Shown: one piece after another, positions 18,119-27,110 of the stretch
Layout of the letters: the number at the start of each line of letters is the position of its first letter
Position numbering within the stretch: position 1 is the stretch's first letter
Source of the DNA: GWF2-38-10 sp964527595
GTDB taxonomy: Bacteria > Babelota > Babeliae > Babelales > RVW-14
Direction: 5' to 3'
Length of the DNA: 64,000 bases
NCBI GenBank assembly: GCA_964527595.1
Contig: CAZGPI010000001.1
Span: forward strand, 248,001-312,000
Notes under the pieces: generated by a model
Told to the model about the DNA's origin: nothing
What the model saw: only the letters and a program-made list of their open reading frames with translations
The model's database searches: none
Position numbers and translations under genes: made by a program

Positions 18119-19404
18119 GTATAGCCATTATTTTTTGATGCAATTTTAACATTTTTATAATAAAAAAAATTAGCCGGATTAAAAATGAGATCATCGTTTT
18201 TTTCATCCTTAAAGCACAAACCCGCAACCTCAAACGCTTTCCCATTAGGCCTAATATTGCGAGTATTTCCCCCCATCAGATGACTAAATATTTCTATTTT
18301 GGAAAAACATTCTCCCGCAAAAATACAGCTTGCTGTTTGCCAACCAATACAACAACACTCTAATGGCATATCATTTTGTTGTAAAAAAAGCTTATACAAC
18401 GCCAGCACACCATCAAGCCAGTCTTTGCTGCGTGGATCATATATGTTTAAAAAATTAATACTATTCTGATTGAAAAACGTTTGAGCACAAGTTATGGCAC
18501 TTTTATGGGTTCCACTTAAGTAAGGCGCACATTGCCTGCTTTTGACTAAATAGCCACTCAATTCATTCTCTGGAAAAGAGAAACCCTCTCCTTTTGTAAA
18601 ATAATCGACTAAGTCAATCAGGAACACTAGGCAGGAAATTTTTTTTAGTCTTTTTTGTTTTTCAAAAAACCTAAGCCATTCATCCCTTACCGCAAGATCC
18701 ATTGAAAAAAAATCAATACAGTTGCCAAAACCGTGCCGTGTTAAAAAAACATGTTTCGAATAAACAACATCACAAAATTGCTTAAGGTCTTGCTCTATTC
18801 TTTTTTTTGCGCCATGTGACACAAATGGAATAATAATCATTCTACAGCTTGGTTTGAGCTCGCAATACTGTAAACTCATGGCGTCCAAGTAGATCGGCGC
18901 CAAACCGCCATGGACATATTTTGTTTTATTTTTAAAAAAATCAGCTGTAACACGACAAATGACGCTGCGCCGAACCGTTTCGACTGCTATAAGCTTATCG
19001 TAAAGTAAACATGAGGCAACCCGATGTGCCCCATTACTTATCCCGTTGGTCGCCAAAGGCACAAGCGTCTTGGAACTATCAAAGCCATCCAGTTTAATTG
19101 AATCTAAAATACCGTTGAATGCAAATAAAAAATTATCAAACCCCACCTTATATGGTCGCCCATCTTTATCTCTTTCGAAAAAATCGATCCAGACGTGTAA
19201 ATGCTCCCGATAAAGATTAAGAGCCCACGAAGAATCAACCCCTAGTTCTCGATGTTTAGCATAGATGTATTTTGCAATCACATCCAACCTGTACGCACTG
19301 AGCATATCTTGTGGCTTAACCCACGCAACCTCAGCAGAAATCCACTCCGATTCAAACAAAAAAAGGCACACCACCGACAACAAAATCAGCCTCAACTTGC
19401 TCAT
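18115..19404 (-). CDS. Secreted ParB/Srx-like plus nucleotidyltransferase-like protein 2 (Srx motif intact)
   Basis: 429 aa, ATG with AAGGATCACA upstream, signal peptide 1-24 ending ISA. Residues 40-140 resemble the ParB/sulfiredoxin-like domain seen in some surface-polysaccharide proteins: LDVIAKYIYAKHRELG, LYREHLHVW, VPLATNGISNGAHRVASCLLY. The GAHR motif is the likely catalytic or nucleotide site; some proteins of this fold phosphorylate free serine. The C-terminal NTase-like region is degraded: GSA becomes GWQ, DIDFL becomes IEIFS, and the Lys/Asp tail is missing because the chain ends early. Upstream of GT4 B in one operon. Function is inferred from domain resemblance only. Confidence 0.6.
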   Translation of the reverse strand: MSKLRLILLSVVCLFLFESEWISAEVAWVKPQDMLSAYRLDVIAKYIYAKHRELGVDSSWALNLYREHLHVWIDFFERDKDGRPYKVGFDNFLFAFNGILDSIKLDGFDSSKTLVPLATNGISNGAHRVASCLLYDKLIAVETVRRSVICRVTADFFKNKTKYVHGGLAPIYLDAMSLQYCELKPSCRMIIIPFVSHGAKKRIEQDLKQFCDVVYSKHVFLTRHGFGNCIDFFSMDLAVRDEWLRFFEKQKRLKKISCLVFLIDLVDYFTKGEGFSFPENELSGYLVKSRQCAPYLSGTHKSAITCAQTFFNQNSINFLNIYDPRSKDWLDGVLALYKLFLQQNDMPLECCCIGWQTASCIFAGECFSKIEIFSHLMGGNTRNIRPNGKAFEVAGLCFKDEKNDDLIFNPANFFYYKNVKIASKNNGYT

Positions 19405-19457
19405 TGTGATCCTTTTTTTAGTTTTTTAATAAAAATCTAGCAATCGCATAACTTTTT

Positions 19458-20288
19458 TTATTGACTAGAGTTACCGCTATTAATACCAAGAGTCAGGTTA
19501 ATAATCATGTTAGCAAAGCTGCCTGGATTTAAGAGGTCCTCGTGCACTGGGTCAGTGTCAACATAATAAAGTTTTCGGTCAGTACCCAAAATTAAATTAT
19601 ATGGATAATGATCCCATGAGCCACCCATAATCGATTTAATAAATTTAAAGCCAGGGCGGCGAATGAATTTTTTGAAAAAAAATTCACAGCTCCGATTAGT
19701 ATAGGATAACCCTTCCCTTGTTTTTTCTTTTGCTAAAGGAACTCCGTGAATTCGCGGTGAAATGACAATATAATTAAAATCATTAAGATCTTCTGGATAT
19801 CCGGGCTTATGGTACAACTTCTTCTTAATAACTCCTAGTTGCATTTCATGCAAAAAGGACATCTGCACAAGATTATTAAGAAAATCGGCAATAATAATTC
19901 TACTGATGGTAGCTAATGGAAGAATCGGATCATAGCCTATTTTTAAAAAAAATTCTGGCAAACATCTGTGCGCCAAAACAACCCTCGCTACCTTCGCCCC
20001 CCAAAAAGGAGAATGTATCTTGTAAACTATAAAACCCGCACCATGAAACAATTTAAGAAGTGTTGTTTTTTTAAGGCGTACATCTTTTCCATCGAGAAAA
20101 TCTCTAAGCTTTGGGTTAAGTGAACAAAAAATAGGATCCAATTGCTCAATAAGGCTTGACGCTGATTTATGATTATTAATAAATACTCTTGATTCATGAT
20201 TAAGTGTTGCTTTGGCTTGCAGGAAAAGCATAACAACAGACAGAACCATCGATTTTAAATATATATATTTTTTGATAAAGGTTATCAT
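19458..20288 (-). CDS. Secreted protein-kinase-like-fold protein
   Basis: 276 aa with an N-terminal hydrophobic segment (residues 10-26) after KK. The C-terminal half has the catalytic layout of the aminoglycoside-phosphotransferase/kinase fold: VYKIHSP near 88-94 (candidate ATP lysine K90), ISPRIHGVPL near 176 (hinge-like), WDHYPYN at 225-231 (Asp five residues before Asn, as in HxDxxxxN) and YYVDTDP at 241-247 (DxD in place of DFG). A small-molecule or lipid/sugar kinase is plausible, perhaps for a glycan made by the neighbouring transferases. Weak ribosome site. The methyltransferase gene ends 18 bases upstream. Confidence 0.55.
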   Translation of the reverse strand: MITFIKKYIYLKSMVLSVVMLFLQAKATLNHESRVFINNHKSASSLIEQLDPIFCSLNPKLRDFLDGKDVRLKKTTLLKLFHGAGFIVYKIHSPFWGAKVARVVLAHRCLPEFFLKIGYDPILPLATISRIIIADFLNNLVQMSFLHEMQLGVIKKKLYHKPGYPEDLNDFNYIVISPRIHGVPLAKEKTREGLSYTNRSCEFFFKKFIRRPGFKFIKSIMGGSWDHYPYNLILGTDRKLYYVDTDPVHEDLLNPGSFANMIINLTLGINSGNSSQ

Positions 20289-20306
20289 CTTGCTCGATCT
20301 TGTTTG

Positions 20307-20984
20307 CTAGTTATTCTGACAAAGAAAAACTTGCCGATTGATGCACTCATCAATAAAAACAACGTTAGTATACCTCTGCTTTAAGTATTGAATTTGCTCA
20401 TCCTGATTTTTTCCATTCGACTCAAAAAGAAGAGTTGGTGCAATTGAAGCAGCAAAATCAATAACCTGCTTCCATTGTTTTACCCAGGCACACATTGCCA
20501 AAAAGAAACATATATCAACCTTTGAGCTCGGGAGAAAACTCTTAATCGTATTGACGCGATCTTTATCCAAATCAAATGTATAGAAATCAAGATTTTCTTT
20601 TTTTGTAAATGACTTAATTTTATTGGCAACATTAATTAACTTGGGGTTAAAGTCTATCCCAACGCCCTGTTTTATCTTACCCGCAACAGCAAAAAGCATA
20701 CCGCCCTGGTTTGTTCCTATATCAAGTACAACTTTTCCAGTAAAATCGTATGGCACTTTCGCCAGGCGCTTTATTGGATCACGCAAACCAGGAATCTTAA
20801 TTCCATCGAAACAAAGAGAATGATACCCCGCCAAAAAACTTACGTTGTTGTATCGATCGCCACCCTTAGCGGAATCAATAAGGCTAAGAATCTTGCTGAT
20901 TTCAACCTGATTTTTCACACTTGATCGAAGCGTACAATTACACATAATAATCACGACCATAAAACAAACAATAGATTTCTTCAT
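20307..20984 (-). CDS. Secreted SAM-dependent methyltransferase
   Basis: 225 aa from the ATG at 20984 (AAGGTGATT upstream); the frame opens earlier at 21053. Residues 1-20 are a signal peptide (KKSIVCFMVVIIMCNC), possibly lipidated on a Cys. The Rossmann methyltransferase motif I is clear: KVVLDIGTNQGGMLFAVA near 88-105, then GVGIDFNPKLINVA and FYTFDLDKDRV (motif II/III), DICFFLAMCAWVKQWK (motif IV-like). The layout resembles small-molecule or sugar O-methyltransferases. First gene of a minus-strand operon with the kinase-like, Srx-like and GT4 B genes; the divergent ATP-grasp protein 3 starts about 190 bases away. Confidence 0.72.
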   Translation of the reverse strand: MKKSIVCFMVVIIMCNCTLRSSVKNQVEISKILSLIDSAKGGDRYNNVSFLAGYHSLCFDGIKIPGLRDPIKRLAKVPYDFTGKVVLDIGTNQGGMLFAVAGKIKQGVGIDFNPKLINVANKIKSFTKKENLDFYTFDLDKDRVNTIKSFLPSSKVDICFFLAMCAWVKQWKQVIDFAASIAPTLLFESNGKNQDEQIQYLKQRYTNVVFIDECINRQVFLCQNN

Positions 20985-21176
20985 AATCACCTTTTGTTTA
21001 ATATTTATTGCGCCAAGCCACCATAGCAATATGCTTACATGAGTTACCCCCATTCGTCAATGTCTTTGTTAAATCGATTTTTCAAAAAACTGATTATGAT
21101 AATTTGTCTAGCATCATGCAAAAAATGTAGTAATATCAACAAACTGGTCTTGTTTTATAGCTAAAGGAGATTTTGC

Positions 21177-22409
21177 ATGTACTTTAAAAAACTTTTTTTA
21201 CCTGTTTGCTTATTCTGGGCTTTTTCACTCTTCCCCGAAAAAAAAAATGCCCGACTTTCGTGGCTCAATAAAAACATCGCTTCGCTACTGAACACCGAAT
21301 CAATTAAATACTCTCCAACCCTTACGCGCAATCCCCCAAGTATTGGGTTTTTTTCCGCCGATCTTAAATTTGATGGCGAAAAATTAAAATTTTGTGAAAT
21401 AGGCAATGGATTGTATGGTGTGCCAGTGCCGGCATACTCAATTATTAATGAGAAAAAAGAATTGCTCTACACACCATATTGGGACCTTTTTTGGTTATTT
21501 TTAAAGCAATTTAATCTTCCCCTTTTATACATAGGCAAAGACGCGACCAATGGAATAGAAACATTACACCAACTTGGCGGAATGGTTTTTTCCGACATCA
21601 AAAAATTTAGAACATTTTACACACAAAATTACCCCATAAATTCTGGTAATTTTAAGGCAACCAAAATAAGTGATTTCACCGCTATTATAGCTTATGCAGG
21701 AGCCCGTGATTTTGACCAAATCAATAAACTAAAAGCTGATTATCCAAACCTTCTCTTTATTAATAATTTTGATGCATTGTTTCGTCGCCAAAAAGACAAA
21801 ATCCATGAATTCTTTAATTGTGAAGAACTTAGCGCCCTGCGCCCTCGCTGGAAGGTTTACCCTCACTCCTATTCCTCGCAATTGGCAAAACAAATTCAAA
21901 CCGATATTCCAACCGATTACTATGTCATTAAACCATCAATTGGGCGTAAGGCAGAAGGCGTAATAATGGTGGAAAAAGAAAACTTAGATGAGGTTTTGAA
22001 GGATATTTTTTCTACGCGCTCAATCGCCGTGCAGGCTAAAGCTGAAACAGGAAATAAAAACAAGGACTGGAAAAAAGCCGCTCATCAATCAACCTTTATC
22101 GTAGAAGAATATGTTCCGTCAAAAACTATTTTCTATGAAGGCAAACCGTATGACCCAACGTTACGAGCAGCTTTTGCCGTTTACTATGATCAAGGAAAAA
22201 TCGTCTCAACATTCTTTTCCTGCTTTTGGAAAAAACCGCCATATTCACTCAATGATAATGTTTCATTAACTGAGAAACACCTTACCAAATCAATGATCGG
22301 TTGCACAACACCAGGACAAGAAGTTGATCCGGATGATATGAAAAAACTTGCTCAAATATTCAACTCCATTGTCCCAACAATATATGAAAAGATGTTGCTA
22401 CAAATGTAA
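21177..22409 (+). CDS. Secreted ATP-grasp protein 3
   Basis: 410 aa, ATG after AAAGGAGATTTTGC, signal peptide 1-22 (FKKLFLPVCLFWAFSLFP). It is a full-length paralog of ATP-grasp proteins 1 and 2: FSADLKFDGEKLKFCEIGNG near 60-80, YYVIKPSIGRKAEGVIMV near 240-258, FIVEEYVPSK near 305 and KPYDPTLRAAFAV near 320, then CFWKKPP and LTEKHLTKSM. The glycine loop is less rich (GRKAEG for SAKGNG), so nucleotide binding may be altered. Divergent from the methyltransferase operon, and its stop overlaps the convergent GT4 C gene by 12 bases. Confidence 0.7.
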   Translation: MYFKKLFLPVCLFWAFSLFPEKKNARLSWLNKNIASLLNTESIKYSPTLTRNPPSIGFFSADLKFDGEKLKFCEIGNGLYGVPVPAYSIINEKKELLYTPYWDLFWLFLKQFNLPLLYIGKDATNGIETLHQLGGMVFSDIKKFRTFYTQNYPINSGNFKATKISDFTAIIAYAGARDFDQINKLKADYPNLLFINNFDALFRRQKDKIHEFFNCEELSALRPRWKVYPHSYSSQLAKQIQTDIPTDYYVIKPSIGRKAEGVIMVEKENLDEVLKDIFSTRSIAVQAKAETGNKNKDWKKAAHQSTFIVEEYVPSKTIFYEGKPYDPTLRAAFAVYYDQGKIVSTFFSCFWKKPPYSLNDNVSLTEKHLTKSMIGCTTPGQEVDPDDMKKLAQIFNSIVPTIYEKMLLQM

Positions 22410-23657
22410 GACTTCGCAATAAAAATTCTCAATTTTTTTTATGCTTATCTCAGGCAAAAAATTTTCAGTGACGTAGTTATAAGCCTGAGCTCCAAAAAAA
22501 TTCCTCGCGCTCTTATCTTTCAAAAAGAACTCAATTTTATCTGCAAGATCTTTGGCATTCCCCTTTGCAAACAAAAGACCCGTTTCGCCATCTTTGATAA
22601 TATTTCCCATCCCCGTCCCACGAGTCCCTATCAATGGTTTTCTTAACAATGCTGCTTCGAGTAAGGCTATACAAAAAGACTCATTTTTACTTGCAACAAC
22701 CTTTATATCTGAAAAATGGACTATATCAGCAATTTTTCTGGTATAGCCCAAAAAAAACACATGGTTTTCGAGCCCTAGCGTTTTTGCCATATTTCTCATC
22801 TCTTCCAAAAGTGGACCATCGCCAGCCAAAAGTAACTGTACCGCCAAGCCTCGATCTTGCACCAATATTTTCATAGCATTAAGTAAGGTTGGGTGGTCTT
22901 TCCACGCTGCTGATAAAAAATTACCAACCATGCAAACAACAGGCGCACTCGTTAATGTAATTCCAAAATTTTTACAAAAAAACGCTTCTTTTGTTTCCTT
23001 GGGCTCATACTCTAGAAAGCTTTTAGAATTAAAAAAAGGTGCGCTCCAATTAATAACTTTTATGCCTAAACGTTTTATTTCATTTTGCTCGGCAACCAAT
23101 TGCGCAATTTGCGGGCTTACACCCAAAACACCATCAAGACCTTGCAGGAAGTCCTTTGTCTGAAGATTATCAACATGAAGCGTAAGAACAACCTTAACAT
23201 GGTGTTTACGCGCAAGCAACTTACCCCACACAACCTCTCTTTCCCTGTTTGCGTTAATTATGCCAATAGGTTCAATTGCACAAACCCTATCAATGCATGC
23301 AAGAATTTCTCGATTATCACGAGCACGCAAACGCTTCCCTTTTATCTTACACAAATAATAGGGAAGCTTGAGCTCATCTAGCTCTTCTTGCATTTCAGGG
23401 TTATTAACTAAAAAAAAGACCGGATCAAAACCATCTTTAATTAAATATTGATAAAGACTAACTTTATACGAACGGGTTCCGCCCTTTACTCCATCACTCG
23501 TGTAAAGTAATAATATCTTTTTACCTTTCAATGGCTGACAAATCGATCGCTCTATTGCCGCTTTTGGATTTTTTAGTTCTAGCGTGCAAGAAGGCAAGGC
23601 TATTTGAATACACCCCAAAAAAAACAGCCCACAAATAAGGCGCGCTATATGTGCCAA
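22398..23657 (-). CDS. Secreted GT4-type glycosyltransferase C
   Basis: The perfect ribosome site GGAGG lies eight bases before a TTG at 23657, which is preferred to the in-frame GTG at 23672 that overlaps it. About 419 aa. The N-terminus AHIARLICGLFFLGCIQIA is a signal peptide, possibly with a lipobox (LGC). GT-B and GT4 motifs follow: LLLYTSDGVKGGTRSYKVSLYQYLI, LTLHVDNLQ, VCMVGNFLSAAWKDHPTLL, LLLAGDGPLLEEM, VVASKNESFCIALLEAALLRKPLIG. It starts a few bases after the bamA stop and probably shares its transcript, tying the transferase to envelope assembly or export. Confidence 0.77.
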   Translation of the reverse strand: MAHIARLICGLFFLGCIQIALPSCTLELKNPKAAIERSICQPLKGKKILLLYTSDGVKGGTRSYKVSLYQYLIKDGFDPVFFLVNNPEMQEELDELKLPYYLCKIKGKRLRARDNREILACIDRVCAIEPIGIINANREREVVWGKLLARKHHVKVVLTLHVDNLQTKDFLQGLDGVLGVSPQIAQLVAEQNEIKRLGIKVINWSAPFFNSKSFLEYEPKETKEAFFCKNFGITLTSAPVVCMVGNFLSAAWKDHPTLLNAMKILVQDRGLAVQLLLAGDGPLLEEMRNMAKTLGLENHVFFLGYTRKIADIVHFSDIKVVASKNESFCIALLEAALLRKPLIGTRGTGMGNIIKDGETGLLFAKGNAKDLADKIEFFLKDKSARNFFGAQAYNYVTENFLPEISIKKIENFYCEVLHL

Positions 23658-23683
23658 GAATATTACCTCCACCCTACCATAAA

Positions 23684-26647
23684 TTAGAACGCTTCACCCA
23701 AGGTCAAGTACCATGCGTATGGGCTATCTTTTTCTAAGCGCCTCTTCCACTTCCAGCCCATGTCAAAGCGTAAAGAACCAATTGGCGTTTTGTAGCGCAA
23801 CCCAAAACCTGACGATGGGTACCAGATACCCTTGAATCCAGCGAGTCCTGATTGACTCAATACACCAACATCTTGAAATAGAACACCGCCAAAATTTTTA
23901 AAAATAGGAAAGCGTAATTCAAGATTACCATTAATCATCGAACTGCCACCCTGAATGGTATATTCCTTGGTGACGCCATTCTGTTTTATCGGTTTTTTAT
24001 CACCGTTTGTTGTATATGTACGAATCACTTTTCCATCTACGTCTTTTTCGGTCACACCCAAAGGAGGCAGTGCATCTATCTCATAACCACGAACCGAATA
24101 AGGGCCGCCGAGATAAAAACGTTCTATCGGCATAATATGAGCAAAATCACGTCTAAACATATAGCCAAATCTTACTCGTGCCGCCGCAACCAAATCACCA
24201 TAAATTGTATAGAATGCCGATTGCTCAGCCGTTAACCGTGCCGTTGCTACACCCCGATCTTCTGGCGCCATGCACTTTAGTGAAACAAATGTTAAGCCCC
24301 CGCGCTTGGTATTAATGCGATCGTCAAGTTTATCTATGACTAATGACGGTTCGACAAAAAAGTACGGCGACGTGTAATTAATCATCGATGGATCAAGGTT
24401 TAAATACCCATTAACCTTACTTGTACGAATCCACTCATTGCCAACACTCAGGCCCCAATGATAGTCTCGCTTATATTCATCACTTAATCCAAAAAGAGCT
24501 CCATTTTGATAGGCTACATAAGCAGAGCCACTCGGCCCAATGCGCACCGGATGAGCATATTTATTTACATAACCCTTTAACTTACTCATCACCGAATAAT
24601 TAAAAAATGAAGGCTTTTGATATTCCAAATCAAACTTCCGTTCAAAAAGCGTCCAATCGGCGTTGAAGGTTGCCTTGTCTGCCCTATTTGTTGGATTTCT
24701 GACAACAAAAGAAGCCCCAACTTTTGGCGTTTCTTGTTGTTTGAATAGAGATTGTTTGCTCGGTAAAAAATACCCTAATCGTAAACGTAATTCAACTGGA
24801 TCATCATCAACAAGCGTTAACAATATCGGCTTCTTGCCTTTGTTTTTAGCCATTTGAAAAGGCTGAATTTGAACGGTCTTGAAAATATCCAAGCGCTTTA
24901 ATTTTTTTCGCGTTAAATCTAATTTTTCCTTATTCCAGTCCTCGCCCTCTTTGCATTTTACTTCTTTCAAAATAGTTTTAAACGGCAAGCGCGTGGCTCC
25001 ACGTAAAAAAATCTTGCCAAATTTAACCTTTTCGCCGAGCTTAACCTTCCACACAACAAGAACCTTCATCGCTTTGCCTGGAGCATTTTTTGCCGCGCCT
25101 ACGGGAAGTTCAACGGTGCGCAAGTCTGGTTGTATGTCAACGTACCAATAATTCAATTTCTGAAAATGAGAAATTAAGAAAATACGCTGCTCAGACAACC
25201 AATCATAATTAAAGGGAATGTGCTGCTCTTGCCCAAATAATTGATATTTTTTGAAAAAGGCATGCGCTTCAATATCCTTAAACCCTTCAATCTCAAACCC
25301 GCCAAACAAACGCTGAACTCCTTTATCAAGTAAAAGCTGAACGGTATATTCTCCTGTTTCAAAATTTTTGACAAACCGTTTTTCTGAAACCTTAAAATCC
25401 CAATAACCATCTGCATAATAATGCTTTTTCAGCTTCTCAATACCATCATCCAACAACACTTGGTCAAATTGTCTCTTTGCAAGTAGCTCGCCCCAAAAGG
25501 GCATTTCCTGTTCTGGTAAATTAGTATTAAAATCTTTTAATTCTACATGCTCTATATTGGTAACCTTGCCCTCATCAACCACAAATTCATAGCCTGTATC
25601 GACTATTGTTTTATCATGTAGGGTTATGTCCCAATAACCTTTTTTGTAATATTCATAGCGCAATTGCTCTGCAATAATGTCTGGCGCAAAAAGCCAATCT
25701 GGCTGGTCCTCGCCCAAAATGTCTTCTTTGATTTGTTGTTCAGAAAATACCGTGTTACCGGTAAACGTTAATTTTCTTTTTTTGCCAAGCTCAATAACAA
25801 TAATTATATCCAACGCTTTTCGTTCTTTCTGGATGTCTTTTTTCATAGAAATACGAACATGCGCATAGCCCTTATTTTTCAAAAAGACTCGTATTTTTTT
25901 TACCATCTTTTCAGTATTTGATCGCATATATGACGTATTAAGTAAACTCGACGCAAACGCTTGGCGAATTTCTTCTTCTAACTTCTTATTGAGGTGATTA
26001 TCACTTTTAATAGATGCATCGCTGCTCTTAACTTCAAAATCGACACCTTTAATGCTAAAGCGATTTCTGCGCTTAATAACAATTTTAACCGTTATCGTTT
26101 TGTGTTTTTTTTCATAAATAATTTCATCCTCAACATCACAATTAAAGTACCCCTGATTAAGCAGCTCAGTCTTAATTGCTTTAACCGATTCCTCATGCAA
26201 CATAGCATCAAAAAAATCCCCTGGATGCTGAGCATATAAACTTGCGTACGCTAATTTTCCAAACCAAATACCACGAAAATCAAGTTTCTTAAAAATCCAA
26301 TTACCGCTTAATTTAAAATGAATATGCTTACCCAATCTATAGTCGTCGACATCAATATTAACGTTCACAAATCGACGCTTTGCTAATAATTGATGATATG
26401 CATTATCTATGTGTCGCTTAGTAACTAATGAATCAACCTTTAAGCCAGTTAAGTACAAAAACTCATCACGGTTGAAAGGAATGTCAGATTCATAGGTAAG
26501 CTTGGTCAACAAAAACGATGGGTTCTTTTGGTCAAGCTGCCTAAACATCTTGGCAAACGAACCACCATAATCACCCATCAATGGCACCATTGGAAAAAAT
26601 AATAGAATTAAAATAACTCGACCAAAACAAATGTGGTGTTTGCGCAC
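23684..26647 (-). CDS. bamA: Outer-membrane assembly factor BamA (Omp85 family)
   Basis: 987 aa with a signal peptide (RKHHICFGRVILILLFF). Residues about 50-620 hold at least four, probably five, POTRA repeats (FRGIWFGKL, VDFEVKSSD, LTFTGNTVFSEQQI, VEGFKD-like FEIEGFKDIEA, IFLRGATRLPFKTIL). The C-terminal 16-strand barrel follows, with the family signature FYLGGPYSVRGYEID near 860 and a terminal aromatic residue. BamA inserts beta-barrel proteins in the outer membrane, so the organism has one. Longer than E. coli BamA (about 810 aa). It is followed by a glycosyltransferase instead of lpxD or skp, as is common elsewhere. GTG start; the ribosome site is weak. Confidence 0.88.
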   Translation of the reverse strand: MRKHHICFGRVILILLFFPMVPLMGDYGGSFAKMFRQLDQKNPSFLLTKLTYESDIPFNRDEFLYLTGLKVDSLVTKRHIDNAYHQLLAKRRFVNVNIDVDDYRLGKHIHFKLSGNWIFKKLDFRGIWFGKLAYASLYAQHPGDFFDAMLHEESVKAIKTELLNQGYFNCDVEDEIIYEKKHKTITVKIVIKRRNRFSIKGVDFEVKSSDASIKSDNHLNKKLEEEIRQAFASSLLNTSYMRSNTEKMVKKIRVFLKNKGYAHVRISMKKDIQKERKALDIIIVIELGKKRKLTFTGNTVFSEQQIKEDILGEDQPDWLFAPDIIAEQLRYEYYKKGYWDITLHDKTIVDTGYEFVVDEGKVTNIEHVELKDFNTNLPEQEMPFWGELLAKRQFDQVLLDDGIEKLKKHYYADGYWDFKVSEKRFVKNFETGEYTVQLLLDKGVQRLFGGFEIEGFKDIEAHAFFKKYQLFGQEQHIPFNYDWLSEQRIFLISHFQKLNYWYVDIQPDLRTVELPVGAAKNAPGKAMKVLVVWKVKLGEKVKFGKIFLRGATRLPFKTILKEVKCKEGEDWNKEKLDLTRKKLKRLDIFKTVQIQPFQMAKNKGKKPILLTLVDDDPVELRLRLGYFLPSKQSLFKQQETPKVGASFVVRNPTNRADKATFNADWTLFERKFDLEYQKPSFFNYSVMSKLKGYVNKYAHPVRIGPSGSAYVAYQNGALFGLSDEYKRDYHWGLSVGNEWIRTSKVNGYLNLDPSMINYTSPYFFVEPSLVIDKLDDRINTKRGGLTFVSLKCMAPEDRGVATARLTAEQSAFYTIYGDLVAAARVRFGYMFRRDFAHIMPIERFYLGGPYSVRGYEIDALPPLGVTEKDVDGKVIRTYTTNGDKKPIKQNGVTKEYTIQGGSSMINGNLELRFPIFKNFGGVLFQDVGVLSQSGLAGFKGIWYPSSGFGLRYKTPIGSLRFDMGWKWKRRLEKDSPYAWYLTLGEAF

Positions 26648-26744
26648 GGGAATCTCTGCACTTTTTAAATTAACAACGCAAACAAGGCCCAGCGGCTTTA
26701 CTCTTCTGCGTTTATTCTGTATGATTTCTTATGTATTCACCTAT

Positions 26745-26819
26745 GGCCCCATCGTCTAACGGTTAGGACATTGCCCTCTCAAGGCAGAAATACGGGTTCG
26801 ATTCCCGTTGGGGCCGCCA
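26745..26819 (+). tRNA. tRNA-Glu (anticodon CUC)
   Basis: A 75-base cloverleaf. The acceptor stem GGCCCCA/TGGGGCC is followed by G and an encoded CCA. The D arm has GGTTAGGAC. The anticodon stem TTGCC/GGCAG closes the loop CTCTCAA, giving CUC. GGTTCGATTCC forms the T arm. Family identity is also clear from overall resemblance to bacterial tRNA-Glu. Confidence 0.93.
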
Positions 26820-26831
26820 ATCTTTAAATAA

Positions 26832-27110
26832 TTAGCCAATTACCCGAAAAGCTCCGCGAAAGTCTTTTTCATTTACAAACGGCTCAATAATGACGTCTTC
26901 GACTCGTGCCGCCGAGGTCCCCTTGTAAAGTTGATCAATAAGATTTTCTAGTTTATCCGTTTGCCCACAGGCAAAAATAAGAACGCTTCCGTCATCAAGA
27001 TTCTTAATCGTTCCCTCAACACCAAATTTTTGTGCATGTTTTTGGACAAATTCACGATATGAAACATCTTGAACTTTGCCTTTGACCGTTACCTTCAAAC
27101 ACTTACTCAT
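26832..27110 (-). CDS. acyP: Acylphosphatase
   Basis: A 92-aa small alpha/beta enzyme that hydrolyses carboxyl-phosphate bonds. The signature GKVQDVSYREF near residue 11 contains the phosphate-binding loop and catalytic Arg; the usual second Gly of VQGV is Asp here. The second motif GTIKNLDDGSV near 33 holds the catalytic Asn. Length and C-terminus (FRVIG) are standard. AAGGAGCGAG precedes the ATG. It is transcribed opposite to tRNA-Glu, 12 bases away. Confidence 0.87.
   Translation of the reverse strand: MSKCLKVTVKGKVQDVSYREFVQKHAQKFGVEGTIKNLDDGSVLIFACGQTDKLENLIDQLYKGTSAARVEDVIIEPFVNEKDFRGAFRVIG

Noticed and set aside
26745..26819. Integration site at tRNA-Glu
   Set aside because: No integrase gene, direct repeat of the tRNA end or mobile cargo lies next to it.
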